Positions 32,627 through 45,320 of a stretch of DNA of 64,000 bases are shown here, in pieces (the stretch's first letter is position 1; the number at the start of each line of letters is the position of its first letter). The position numbers and the translations under genes are program-made. Origin of the DNA: Dromiciops gliroides (Eukaryota; Chordata; Mammalia; Microbiotheria; Microbiotheriidae); assembly GCF_019393635.1 (NCBI RefSeq), contig NC_057862.1:479946669-480010668 (forward strand), given 5' to 3'. A model generated the notes under the pieces. That model did not search any database. It saw nothing but the letters and a program-made list of their open reading frames with translations, and was not told the origin of the DNA.

Positions 32627-32639
32627 GTGAGTTGATGAA

Positions 32640-33485
32640 AAATTTCCAGGAGGAACTTTGAACATATAGTAGATAAAATAAAGGAAGATTGTCTCTCTGA
32701 TGCTTTCTTTTGTTTTTTTCTGATGCTTTCTTTAAGGAAAAATGGAAAGCATTGTGAATTAAACAAGACATCAAAGAAAATATAATAATAGAAACTGAAG
32801 GCATCTAAGTCAGCTGCAGGTGTTATTAATAGGGGATTAGAAAGACAGAACATCAGGGTTAAATGAAGATAATCAAGATTTACCTTTCTCTTGGGAAACT
32901 ACAAATACAGAAGTGAGAATACCTTCTGCAAGCAATTTAGATTCTAAAGGGGACACTTCCAATATGACACTTATCACGGTGTCCAGGGAAGGGAGGTTTT
33001 TTTTTTTTCTGAGAAGTCACAGGGATTGTGAGTAAATCCATAGGACAGTAGAATGTCATGCTCTGCCCAGTGGCTATGCTAGTATTGATTTGATTTCTGT
33101 TCCTATCACAAAAACAAGAGGTAAAAAGGGATGGAGGAAGAAATGTTTAGAGAATGGTAGGGAAGATGACAAGATCCTAATCTCAGTAGGCCCTGTTGTC
33201 TTGGTGGATGACTAGATGGGATGGGAAACATGGTCTGAGACAATTCAGCCCCAAGATAGAGTCCCAAATTTGCAAAGTCCTATCCTGGAAAAAAAATAAT
33301 GATGAAATGACAAATCTCATGACTTCAAGAAGCTTTCATGGAACAGCTTATACCTAAATAGGAATAGGAACAACCTGCATAAATTCAATAAATGAAGGGT
33401 ATGTTGGAACCTCCCTCCTTCCTTTCCTTCCTATCTCTTTTCCTTCCTTCTCTCTTTTTCTTTCCTTCATTAAAAATTTAAGAAG
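32640..33485. other. No recognisable feature
   Basis: Unique-looking, with a CT-rich stretch (CCTT)n at about 33413-33470. No coding signature. Confidence 0.4.
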
Positions 33486-33489
33486 AACA

Positions 33490-33721
33490 TATTAATAATT
33501 ATAGTTTGCAGGGCACTTCATCAATATCATCTCATTTTAACCTTAGAATAATTGTAAGAGGTAGGTGTTATTTTTACCCCTATTTTACATATGAGGAAAC
33601 TGAGATAGATAGGGATGAAATAACTTGACTAAGATCATACAGCTTGAAAGTGTCTGAAGTCACATTTGAATTCAGGTCTTCCTTACTCCAGGTCCAATTC
33701 TCTAGCCACTGTACCTCCTAG
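33490..33721 (-). repeat. MIR-family SINE, minus strand
   Basis: 'catctcattttaaccttagaataattgtaagaggtaggtgttatt', 'catatgaggaaactgagatagatag' and 'ttgaattcaggtcttccttactccaggtcc...ctagccactgtacctcctag' give the full reverse order of a marsupial MIR-type SINE. Confidence 0.7.
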
Positions 33722-34385
33722 CAGTCTCCATAGACATTACCATTTCAAGTATTTAATTTCAAAGCTATATGGCATGAAAAGCTTTCAAAATATTGAGATC
33801 TCTAAGAGAAGATGAAAATCTCGTGTGGGAGGAGGATATGGTACATAACAGACTTTCCTGTTGGATACTAGGGTATAATGACAATAATTTCAGTGAGCTC
33901 CTAAGGATAAACTCATATCCTAATACTTTTGTTCAGCTTCAAAAGTGCTCATTTTATCTTCTTCTGAAGTGGTACATCGAATATTAAAAAATAAAATAAT
34001 AATAAGATAGTGACTTCTATACGAACTATTTATATCTGAACTCCATGAAAAGAGATGAGAAGATAATGACACAATCATGATAATAACAATATAATATGAA
34101 ATAATAATTGCAGAGTAACAACTTTCCCCCCCCCCAGGGCCATTTCAATCTGAACTTAACAAAAAGATGAGAATGAGATTACTATTACTACTTTGAATGA
34201 AAGACATTTATATTGTACTTTAAAGCATACAAAATCATATATATATATATACACACACACACAATATTTTTGCATAAAATATGTATATATGTATATACAT
34301 TTTATGCAGAAATCTCATGAGGAAAATACTGCAGGCAATATCTCCATTTCACTGGTGATAAAACTAAGGGTTAAAATAGATAGGC
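33722..34385. other. No gene; small AT/CA microsatellite
   Basis: AT-rich sequence holding (TA)n(CA)n at about 34237-34263 and an 'atgtatatatgtatatacat' palindromic run near 34280. A poly-C run lies near 34127. Confidence 0.5.
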
Positions 34386-34594
34386 TATTTTCCTAGTGTT
34401 GGTCAGTCAACAAACATTTATCAAACACTTTATTATGTTCCAGGCACTGTGCTAGTCACCTAGCATATAAAGAAAAGGAATAACATTATTCCTGTTCTCA
34501 AAGAGCTCACATTCTAAAGGGGGAGACAATATGTAAATAACTATGCTATATGTGCTTATATTACATTACATTATATCATATCATATTATGATAT

Positions 34595-35168
34595 TGTGGT
34601 GTTTAAAAAGGATTGAGAGACATAGTTTCTGGGTAGTTTAATCATTTTATTAATAAAACTAGCAAGTTTATTAATAAAAGGATGGTCATTTGGCAATTTC
34701 TCTTAAACCAAACACCCCTCGTGGTGGTAGGCTCACAGTTTGAATGCCCTTTGAAGGGTAGGTATTCCTGAGGGATGGCAATCAACTGTGACTAGTTAAC
34801 AATTAATGAAAAAATGAATATTACAATGAAAGGGTGGGCTATATTACAAGGAATGTCTTGGGATACATGAATTGTGTCACACAAATCTTGGGCAAAGATA
34901 CTTAGCAATTTCCATATCACTTGTCTTAGAGAAGGGAGAATCAACAATTCCCCAGACCTGTGTGAGCAACCACAATGAGCAGGATTGCCCCCATTAGCCC
35001 AAACTTAGAATTTCTTTTACTGTATGATTAGATCTTGTTCTGGATCTTTAAGAGAAATATCCTACACTGGTTGGTTTCTGGATGAGAAAGTAGAAAAGGA
35101 GAAAAAAACCTTGGTTCTAAAACAGTAATTAGTTATTAAATATAAGAGAGAAATAATAATTTTCCACA
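34595..35168 (-). mobile_element. LTR insertion in L2, probably solo, minus strand
   Basis: 574 bp with ends TGTGGTG and TTCCACA that interrupt the L2. In minus orientation it starts TGTGGAA and ends TTTAAACACCACA, close to the 3' end of the ERV LTR at 45.3 kb. Two AATAAA signals sit near the 3' end (plus-strand tttatt at about 34648 and 34669). Flanks tgatat and ttatat match at five of six positions, an imperfect target duplication. No internal sequence or second LTR adjoins it. Confidence 0.5.
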
Positions 35169-35444
35169 TTATATTCTAGTCTGTTGAAGGAAATCCTAAA
35201 AGAAAGGTACTGAGAGGGGAGTGGCTAGGAAATGCCTCCTGTAGAAGGTAGCATTTAAGTTGAATCTTGAAGTAAGCCAGGGAAGCTAAGAGGCAGACAT
35301 GAAGGAGAAAAGCATTTCAGGCATTGAGAACTGAAAGTGCAATGGCATGGAGTCAGAAATTAAAGTACTGAGTGAGAGGAACAGCATGTAGGCAAGTGTG
35401 GCTGGTTTTCTGGTGGTTGTAGAGGGGAGTAAAATACAGCATAA

Positions 35445-36177
35445 TGTCACAGGAAAATAGTGGGGATCTTTAGGTATTCCTCAATAAAAAATTACTCTCT
35501 TGCACATAGTCCAATTAGAATTAATTTCTTTTTTGGCTCTAGGGTAGGTTACTGAGAGGAAAGTCAAAGACTTTGCTTCAAGGGGAGGAGAGCTTAGAAA
35601 TATCTTCCTCCATGAACAGAGAGAAGGCAAAAACTTTTATAGAGGATTGATCAGTGTCTACTTGAAAATGGAAAGTTTCTATTTTTGTTTGTTTGGGTTT
35701 TTTGTTTTGTTTGGCAGGGCAATTGGGGTTAAGTGACTTGCCAAGGGTCACACAGATAGTAAGTGTTAAGTGTCAGAGGCCGGATTTGAATTCAGGTCCT
35801 CCTGAATCCAGGGCCAGTGCTCTATCCACTGCACCACCTAGCTGCCCTGGAAAGTTCCTTTTTAAGGGGGTGGGGAAAGCTTGGATACTTGTCATATTCC
35901 GGAGAGTCAAGGAGATTTTTTTTTGAAATGATGGTCTTGACCTCAGGGGTTATCTCTGTCTTTTAGCTTCATTCAGGCAGTAGCCATGCCTAATTGGCTT
36001 TCCTGCTTTAGAATTTTATCTCCCCTTACTTCTTAGGTATTTCCATCCCAATATCTAATTGGTCAATCTAAACTTTAATAGTCCCTTGATTCCTGGATAT
36101 GTCTGTCCTGTTATCTGGCCATCATTGGTTTTGCTTCTCACAGGAGAAACTTCTGATTTATCTGAAGTCCTATGTCA
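35445..36177. mobile_element. LTR-like insertion in L2, carrying a SINE
   Basis: Bounded by the 4-bp repeat ATAA (35441-35444 and 36178-36181), with ends TGTCACAGG and CCTATGTCA that form an imperfect 9-bp inverted repeat. L2 sequence is continuous once this segment is removed. After subtracting the SINE inside it the element is about 580 bp. No coding sequence, and orientation is unresolved. A solo LTR is the likeliest reading; a small DNA transposon is less likely given the TG...CA ends. Confidence 0.45.
35705..35848 (-). mobile_element. WSINE1-like SINE, minus strand
   Basis: Near-complete reverse copy from 'ggcagggcaattggggttaagtgac' to 'ccactgcaccacctagctgccc'. Imperfect duplication tggaaagtt(t/c) lies at 35669-35678 and 35849-35857. 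It sits inside the LTR-like element at 35445-36177. Confidence 0.85.
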
Positions 36178-37999
36178 ATAAGAACATTGGAAAGGTAGGA
36201 AAGAGCTAGGTTGTGAAGGGCTTTAGATGCCCCAAAGAGGATATTATATTTGATCCTAGAGATAAGAGGGGAGGGCTTTTTTAGGAATTGTTGAGTTTGA
36301 AGTGCTTTGAGGACATGCAGAATAAGATCTACAACAGACATTTGGTTATGGGGAACTGGAGCTTAGTAGAGTGATGAGATCACTAAGTGATACAGTACAG
36401 AGAAAAGAGAAGAAGGCTCAAGATAGACTCTAATGGGACATTCAGGGTTTGTGAGAGTAACTTGGATGGAGACCTAGCAAAGGAAACTGAAGAGTGGTCA
36501 GAAAGAGAGCATTAAAGTGAGGAGAGAAGTTTCATGAAAACCTAGAGAAGAGAGAGTATCTAGGGAGAAATAGTGATCAACTGTGTCAAAGATTTCACAG
36601 AGGTCAAGAACAATAAGGATCCAGAAAAGACCATTTGATGTGGTGATTAAGAGATCCTTCATGACTTTGGAGAAGGCAGTTTCAGTTGAATGATGAGGTT
36701 GGAAGTCAGAATTAAGAAAGTTAAGAAGAAGGTGAGAGTAAAGAACATGGGAATATCCAGTATAGATGGTTTTCTCAGGGAGTTTGCTGAGGAGAGAAGA
36801 TATAGAAGCTATATGCCACTGGGGATGGTCAAGTAAAGCATTGGGTTTTTAAGAATGGGAGAAGTGATGGATATATTGGTAGGAAGTAAGAGTATTGGGA
36901 GAGATTGAGGATTAAAGAAAGTAGAGATGGCATTGAAGATAATCTATTAGAGAGGATGAGATCAAGAGTACATGTGGAGGGATTTGTTTTGGTAAGAAGA
37001 AAAGCTACCTTTTAACAACAACAGGAGTGAAGGGCAAAAGAGTGAGAGATTTATGAGTTGCATGAGATGAGAATGAAGGGGTTAGGGTGGGGAGAGCTCT
37101 GGAAAAATGGCCTGAATTCTTTGGTGAAGTATGAGTTGAGGTCCCCATTTTAGAAAATAGGGGAAGGGAGACTTGCAATTGGAGATTTGAGGAGAGATGA
37201 AAAGGTATATGGGAATGATATAAAAGGAATAGCCACCATGTTGAGTGGCATAATTAATTGATTAAACATGTGTAAAATGATTGTCTTGTTGTAGTGAGTA
37301 TCTAGGTTAGATTATGTAACATAAATTTGAAATAGCTCCAATATAAGTATGGTTTCATGATTTTCTTCAGCTTTGTTCAGTAGTACATGAATAGGAGTAA
37401 AGGAAGCAGTTGGTGGTAGTAGTCCAAAATTGAGTTTTGGCAAAATGTGATCAGTAGCAGGACAAGGGAAAAAGGGATTCAGGAGGAGGGGATAGTGTAG
37501 AATTGCAAAGGTTCCCTCAGGGGTCAAGACAGGGAAAAAAGGAGATTACTATATAGCCAGCATAAAGGTGATGGCATGGGAAAGGACTGAGAAGTAAAGG
37601 AAATGGGGATCATAGGACAAAGAACAAGGTTAGGGTTAATAAGGTATATGAAAGATTATGATCAGATAAAGAAATTTAGGCATTCATGAATATTGAAATA
37701 AAATGGTTGTGGATGATAACATTAAATATTTGACCATCTCTGTGTATAGCTGAGATGGGATGGAAAATTAGATAATCAAGATTGAGTAGATTGAAAAACT
37801 GGGAAATTAGAGTATTTGAGGGAGCATTAATATGAATGTGTGTATGTGTGTATATAAGTGTGTCTATAAATGTTTTAGTTTACCAGATATTGAAATTACT
37901 GAGGAAGGAAAGAGAATATCTTGTGGAGTCTATAGATAAGAACTATGAAAATCTTGATTCAGCAATATATTTGGTTCAAAGAGTGTATGTCTGAGACAG

Positions 38000-39535
38000 G
38001 ATTTGATCCCAGGTCTTTCTGCTGGTCCTTTATGTCATGATGCTTTTTTTTTTCTTTTTGACAGAGAAATACGAGGGGATATTTGGTAATGAACATAACA
38101 GAAAGTAAAACTATTATCAAATCTGATCTTATAATGAAGTAGACACAACTGTGTTAGAGATATGTTCTTCTGATGGAAGACTGATAAAGAAATCAGAGTT
38201 CAATATGTTATAATAGGTCATAGCCATAGGGCTAATGAGAGTTGGAGAAATGTAGTTTTACTTTATTCCTAGTGTCCCAACGAACCCTGTCAGTAGAGAG
38301 CCAGAATGCTAACTTCAAAAATATGGCCTATATTTTAATAGCAAAGCTGAATCATCAGTTTTAACCTGCTTTAAATCCCTGGCACAGGGGCCAAATCTCT
38401 GCAACCGTGACTGAATTGGTTGTGACTGAAAGGTTCAGTCAGTCACATTTGCTGTGGTTCATTAAGACAACCCCATGAGACATAGACTGATACGTCTGGA
38501 TTCCCACAGCTCACTAATCTTTCAGCCTGATTCTGATGCAGCAGTGCCTATCAGTCACAGATCCATTGGCTGGCCTATTTACAAGCAGCCTGACTTAAAA
38601 CAGAAATTTCACTAAATTGGGCTACTTCACACAGAGATGCCACTGAGAAAAAAATTAAGACTTCTATTTATGAGCAAGATCAAATGGCCCCAAGATAGTA
38701 AGATGAATTTTCCAGGGAACTGTGGACTGACCTGCATTCTTTAAAATATGTTTCAAGGTTATGGGGGAAGGGACTAGCTGTAGTCTATTTTCCCAGGGAA
38801 TGGTTGCCAGTGAGTAGGCATTCTGGGAATTTTGGAGCCTACTCTGAAAGAAATAACATAACTCAATATTGGAAACATACCCTATAGATAGTATTTTTCT
38901 TTATGCTTGGTAAAATGCTTCATCCATTAAAAATGGTTTATAAAAGGTTTTGGTTTTTACATTATAGTCATTTAGATCAATTATTAACCCTCATCCCATG
39001 ATCCTTCCTTTGAAAAATGAAAACAGAGTGCTGAAGAGAGAACCTTGAGTATGAAAGAAATCAGGCTCACTGCTTTTGAAATTAGAGGACATAGAATGAT
39101 AGAATTTGAGAACTGGAAGGGATCTCAGAAGCATGTTGTCCAGGCCCTTTCAGAAAAGAACCATTACTACAACATACTGGATAAGTGGTCATCCAATAGT
39201 ACCCGAGGTTAATCCCTAACTCTGATTTCTGGGATTCCTTCTAACTCTAGATCTATGATACTCCACTCCTACGTAACAGCACCTGGCAGTATTTTAAAAT
39301 ACTCTGCCCAGAAGCCCTCCACCTCTGGCAGAAGGTGCTCACCATGCATAAGTTCCTAGAAGAAAAATATGATGGCATTTAGATGGAGTCTCTTTCTAGA
39401 GATGCAAAAACCCCAGAAGGATGGTAAATCTTTGCTATTCAAGCATCCTTGTCATATGAGAAGGAAGCATACAACATACTTTAATTTTTATCTGAATTTT
39501 TCAGGCACATTAATTTAAACAAAGGCTATATTTAA
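38000..39535. other. No gene recognised; candidate unique block
   Basis: No mobile-element signature apart from a weak MIR-like stretch near 39080-39260 ('gagaactggaagggatctcagaagc'). The segment 38330-38640 is the least AT-biased and lowest in simple repeats in this part of the window; it holds no open frame of note. Confidence 0.35.
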
Positions 39536-39539
39536 TTTA

Positions 39540-39715
39540 ATATAGTATTATATATGAACTATTTGTATATGTATTCTATGTATATGTATATTCTATGTAT
39601 ATATGTTCCATGTGAACTATTTCCATATATATGTATGTATATATACATATATTTAGATATTCATACACACATATTATATATGTATATGTGTATATATGTA
39701 TGTGTGTATAACAAC
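39540..39715. repeat. AT/TG-rich microsatellite cluster
   Basis: Imperfect (ATGTAT)n, (TA)n and (TG)n blocks. The minus-strand open frame over 39576-39836 translates this low-complexity DNA. Confidence 0.85.
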
Positions 39716-40285
39716 AGCATTTAATGACATTACAATGTATAAAACACAAAAGTCTAATTTGAACTAAGAGAATTTGGAAGTTTAATGCATTTTCTTTTTC
39801 CTCCAGTCCTGAATCATTTTCCCAGTGCCAGACCATCTGACATCTTTCCCCAGCTTTTCCTTCTTGTTTTATACTTTTGTGTTAGTTCTCATGTGCCCCT
39901 GGTGCCAACACTAGCCCAGTCAGGTAAAGGAAGTCCTGGGACAAGTGAGTTGATATAGAATAGGAATGGTGAATGCACACAGAATCCAGGATGATCCTTT
40001 TTATGTTCATCTCACTGCATCTCAAAGATTAACATTAAGAGAATGAACCCAGATCTGTTCCTACCAGCTGGCGAGGCATCCCTGAACAATGGAAGATTAT
40101 CAGCACCCTGACCTTTTTTAGAGAGGTTTTTTTTTTATTTATGTTCATTTCTGTGTTGTGCCAATTAGGGCTGGTACACTGGTTTTCTTTGTGTGAGGAC
40201 TCTGGCTTATGGAACATCTGACTCTGAATTTGGTGCTCTTTTCTACTCCATCACGTTGCATCCCTAGTGTCAGTCATAGTTTTAG
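39716..40285. other. No recognisable feature
   Basis: Unique-looking sequence without coding or repeat signature. Confidence 0.4.
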
Positions 40286-40289
40286 AAGA

Positions 40290-41070
40290 GAAAAAGTTGG
40301 ACAATCAAAAGGGAGAATAGGCATTCCAAGAAAGCATATGGCAGAAATAAAGTCATGAAGTCAGGAATCCACATGTGGTATTATGCAGGGAAATAGTAGA
40401 AATCACACAACATGGTCTGGAGAATAATTAGTTTATACCAGTTAAACTTACAGAGAATAGTTAGTGTCGGGGAAGATTCAGGGTAAGGTCAAATAGGAAG
40501 TAGGTAGCCACCATCTGTGAAGGATTTTAAATGCCAGGCTAAAAATAAAAAAATAAATAAAAACTTCTATCCCCCACCCCCACTTTTTTGTCCTTATTCT
40601 GGAAGAATTGAGGACTTATTGAAATTCTTTTGAGCAAGCATGTAATCTATTAAAAAAAGAGTACTTTAGGAATATTAATCTACCAGCAATTTGTGGGATG
40701 AATTGATGAGGGAAGAGACAGAAAGCAGAGAGACTAGTAAAGAATTTATTTATAGCATACAAATATGAGCTAATAATTAGTGGGAACATAAGAGAAAGAA
40801 TGGATATGAAAGTAATTATAAAAGAAGAATTTGCAGAACTTAGAAGGTAAACTTCAGGTAAGGAGAAAGGAGGAGGGTCTATTGAAAGAATAGGCAACTC
40901 TAGGGAGAACCTTTTCAATGATTGGGATTGAGGTCCAGGAAATAATGAAACATTGGAGTGAAAATTCCCCTAAATTGTTATGGATACAAAACTGAAATTT
41001 AGGAGAGAAGTTAGGACATAGTTTTTGGAGACCACCATCAAAAGCTGAAAGGAGACTTAAGAGTGGATTA
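40290..41070 (-). mobile_element. L2-type LINE remnant, minus strand
   Basis: 'aggcattccaagaaagcatatggcag', 'ggattttaaatgccaggct' and 'gagcaagcatgtaatctattaaaaaaagagtactttagg' follow the reverse of the L2 region between RT and 3' end. Strongly decayed; the 100-codon minus-strand frame at 40616-40918 is a relic of it. Confidence 0.5.
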
Positions 41071-41614
41071 GGTCAGAGATAACGTCCTCTTCTGAATTCT
41101 TGAAACACAATGTCCATTTGAAACTGAGCATAGATTACCTTGTGTTACAGACATATACACATTATATGTACAAGACATGTATGTGTGTATATATGTATAT
41201 AAGAGACATAGATATATAGGGATAGGAATAAAGATAGGAATAGGGATTTGACCTATGATTTCATTGGCATAGGGAATTCTTGTAGGCCTGTAAATTTCTC
41301 TGGGAATGAATGTGGAGAATGATGCCTATCCAGCTACCAAAAGGAATAGTTTTTCCCCCTTTCAAGTTGAATATGTCAGAATGTGTCAGTATGAGTCTTG
41401 GAGACTATAGAGGACAATGAGAAGTATGTGTGTTTGTTTGTGTTTGTGTGTTTATGTATACGTGGTGTATACATAAAGAGGGAAGGAAATTGTACTTATA
41501 ATTTATAGATGTATATTTTATATGAGAGTATGTATTTTCTGTAGGGTGAAATGAAGAGCATCCTATAACTCATGTTCACATATATGCATTCACACACACA
41601 CACACATACATTTT
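41071..41614. other. No gene; GT- and CA-rich stretches
   Basis: AT-rich, with imperfect (GT)n at about 41425-41470 and (CA)n at about 41590-41606. Confidence 0.5.
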
Positions 41615-41812
41615 GTTGTTGTTTGTCCTTTTTCTTGAAGATAACCAATGACAGGGCAAGGTAGGTGGTACAGTGGGTAGAGCACTGGCCCTGAAGGTGG
41701 GAGGACCAGAGTTAAAATCTGACCTCAGATGTTTACTAGCTGTGTGACCCTGGGAGAGTCACTTAACTTCATTTGCCTTAAACATCCAGGGCCATCTCCA
41801 GTCATCCTGATA

Positions 41813-41839
41813 TATAATATATTATATATATATATATTA

Positions 41840-41918
<79 letters not shown>
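41813..41918. repeat. (TA)n microsatellite
   Basis: About 100 bp of nearly pure TA, directly adjacent to the T run (A tail) of the following minus-strand SINE. Confidence 0.95.
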
Positions 41919-41925
<7 letters not shown>

Positions 41926-42066
41926 TTTTGGTGAGGCAATTGGGGTTAAGTGACTTGCCCAGGGTCACACAGCTAGTAAGTGTCAAGTGTCTGAGGTCGG
42001 ATTTGAACTCAGGTCCTCCTGACTCCAGGGCCTATGCTCTATCCACTGCACCACCTAGCTGCCCCC
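41919..42066 (-). mobile_element. WSINE1-like SINE, minus strand, nested
   Basis: A near-consensus reverse copy from its T run through 'ggtgaggcaattggggttaagtgac' to 'ccactgcaccacctagctgcccc'. It sits inside the body of the plus-strand long SINE, at the site that reads 'gatctatatcttgcc' in the copy at 20.2 kb. Confidence 0.9.
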
Positions 42067-42069
42067 AAG

Positions 42070-42149
<80 letters not shown>
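42070..42149. repeat. (TCTA)n microsatellite
   Basis: About twenty uninterrupted TCTA units, grown from the 'atctatatctt' motif in the long-SINE body. Confidence 0.95.
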
Positions 42150-42150
<1 letters not shown>

Positions 42151-42317
42151 GCCACTGGACTGAGATAGTGCTGGAGGAGTGAAGTTAGTGACCTCGCATA
42201 TCCCTCCCTCACTTAAATCCAATTCAGTAAAGTCATGACATCATCCTGAAGTCATGGCCTTTTTTGGGAATTATGGGCAAACAAAACAACCAATGACATT
42301 ACAAGGATGATGTCTTT

Positions 42318-42467
42318 TTTGTGTGTGGCATTCAGGATAAAGTGACTTGCTCAGGGTCACACAACTATTAAGTGTCTGAGGCCAAATTTGAACTCAAGTC
42401 CTCTTAACTCTAGGTCTGGTGCTCCATCAACTATACCACGTAGATTCCCCCTCTCCTTTTTATAAAT
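42318..42467 (-). mobile_element. SINE, minus strand, older WSINE1/MON1-like copy
   Basis: 'gataaagtgacttgctcagggtcacacaactattaagtg' to 'caactataccacgtagattcccc'. The perfect 11-bp duplication atgatgtcttt flanks it at 42307-42317 and 42468-42478. Confidence 0.8.
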
Positions 42468-42619
42468 ATGATGTCTTTACTTTTTAGTGAATTTTATATT
42501 AGTGAGTCAGAGCTGTGCAAAGTCAGCAGCCTCACTCTCTCTTCCCAAGTCATCAAAGTCCAGTGGCAAAATAAAGGTCAAGATGAATTGCTAGGCCCCT
42601 GGATGCAGTGGGTGACCAT

Positions 42620-44098
<1,479 letters not shown>

Positions 44099-44164
44099 AT
44101 TGATCTATTCATATTTTTCATGTCTTTGCCACATCTTCCCCTGGAGATTATGATTCATCTACAC

Positions 44165-44670
44165 AAACATTTATTAATAATCCACTTCTGACATAAATAT
44201 AGATAAGACAAAGGCTCTGCTTTGAAGGTGCTTAAATACTAGTGGTAAGGATCAGAAATGTAAGCAAATAAAGAAAATATTACAGCAAATGTGACAGAAG
44301 TAAAGAGAAAATCCAAAGTACTAAGGAACACTATGATATGATCTAAACAGCATTTAGCAAATACCTGCTTTGTGTGAGATGTGGGAATATCTTGAAAAAA
44401 ATAAAAAAAACAATTTCTTCCCACAAGGAGCTTATATTGTACCGAGGGATGATTTGAGGAAGGAGAGATCATTTTCATCTGGGTGTGGGGCGAGGTATCA
44501 TGGAAGGCTCCCCTGAACTAGGAGCAACTGAGTTGGACCTTGAGGGCAGTAAAGAACTCTGAAAGGTAGGGAAGAAAGCATTGAGGAGAGGGAGTTCATT
44601 CCAGGTGGTAGAGGAGATGACCTAAATGAAGGCAATGGTATGGGAGAGAGAAAGGTCTGCCTCATAAACA
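44165..44670 (-). mobile_element. L2-type LINE remnant, minus strand
   Basis: 'cagcatttagcaaatacctgctttgtgtgagatg', 'cccacaaggagcttatattgtaccg', 'gagttggaccttgagggcag' and 'gagttcattccaggtggtagagg' follow the reverse L2 order from the 3' end inward. Confidence 0.6.
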
Positions 44671-44739
44671 TCTCTTATTACTGTAGTAGTAGAGTGGTTT
44701 ACACAGAGTAGGGGCTCAATAAATATTTTCTGACTTGAT

Positions 44740-45296
44740 TTCCTCATACACTATGATAATGGAGAAATTCTATTGCCTTCAGAATCTTTTGTAGATTTCA
44801 TTTAACATGATTGGAGTCCAGTTAAATTGAAGTACTTTCAATAATTCATACCCAAAGCAAGTAGCTGCCATTATAATACCATACCAGTACAGATGTACTG
44901 CTCTCTGTAATTTTGGAATGCAGTTCATTTGCAATATTTGTCTCATTTTGTTTCAATGTTCCTTAAGTAAGCTGTGCTTGAAAAAGACCTTCCCATCCAT
45001 GCATATGGATGACTTTCTTAGTGTTAATACAGCTACATAATAAAGGGACTACTTGTTTGTTTGCAGTTAAAGTAAAACAATAATGCTTCTTCTTACACCG
45101 AGGGTTTTCTATTCCAGTAATAAGTTATTAAAAAACTTAAGATTCTTTAATCTAAATATCAAGACCTGCACCCTATTATCATATTCCAAAATACTTCTCT
45201 AGTTTGTTTCTTCTTTTTTTTTTTTGCCTAGACAATTATCACACCATAGGAGTTCATTAAGCTTGCCATCTTTAAAACCATAGTGTTACTTCTCAT
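44740..45296. other. No recognisable feature
   Basis: AT-rich unique-looking sequence. Confidence 0.4.
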
Positions 45297-45316
45297 AAAT
45301 TTTTTTTCAGATTTTA

Positions 45317-45320
45317 ATAG
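45317..45320. repeat. LTR-element target duplication, left
   Basis: ATAG, matched by ATAG at 47540-47543. Four bases is typical of class I (gammaretrovirus-like) integration. Confidence 0.75.

Larger units (their letters stand above)
34390..37990 (-). mobile_element. L2 LINE, near complete, minus strand, interrupted twice
   Basis: Read on the minus strand this runs from the endonuclease region (right, to about 37990) through the reverse transcriptase to the 3' region (left). RT motif A is readable as DLCEIFDTVDH at about 36600-36570, preceded by the block FQPHHSTETAFSKV near 36700. Left of it, 'gaagggctttagatgcc' and 'aggcattgagaactgaaagtgcaatggcatgg' are the reverse of post-RT L2 blocks, and 'caacaaacatttatcaaacactttattatgttccaggcactgtgctag' is near the 3' end. 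LTR-like insertions occupy 34595-35168 and 35445-36177; L2 sequence resumes cleanly after each. Frames are destroyed. Confidence 0.8.
41654..42287 (+). mobile_element. Long composite SINE, plus strand, with internal insertions
   Basis: The head ('aggtggtacagtgggtagagcactggccctg') and body ('aaacatccagggccatctccagtcatcctgat') run to about 41812. The rest of the body ('cttgccactggactgag', 'agtgaagttagtgac', 'cttaaatccaattcagtaaagtcatgac') resumes at 42149. The 11-bp repeat aaccaatgaca flanks the whole at 41643-41653 and 42288-42298. Between the two halves lie a microsatellite, a SINE and a second microsatellite. Confidence 0.8.
41615..42612 (-). mobile_element. Outer long-SINE body, minus strand, twice interrupted
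   Basis: The outermost host of a SINE nest. 'ttgtttgtcctttttcttgaagataacc' (41617) is the reverse of the long-SINE tail. Its continuation is a short piece at 42288-42317, then 'gcaaagtcagcagcctcactctctc' and 'agtccagtggcaaaataaaggtcaagatgaa' at 42510-42590. Its tRNA-like head is missing. It is broken by a plus-strand long SINE (41654-42287) and a minus-strand SINE (42318-42467). Confidence 0.7.

Noticed and set aside
40616..40918. 100-codon minus-strand frame as a host gene
   Set aside because: Falls in a decayed minus-strand L2; no start context or domain.
41729..42182. Two plus-strand open frames
   Set aside because: They are made of SINE sequence and TA or TCTA microsatellites.
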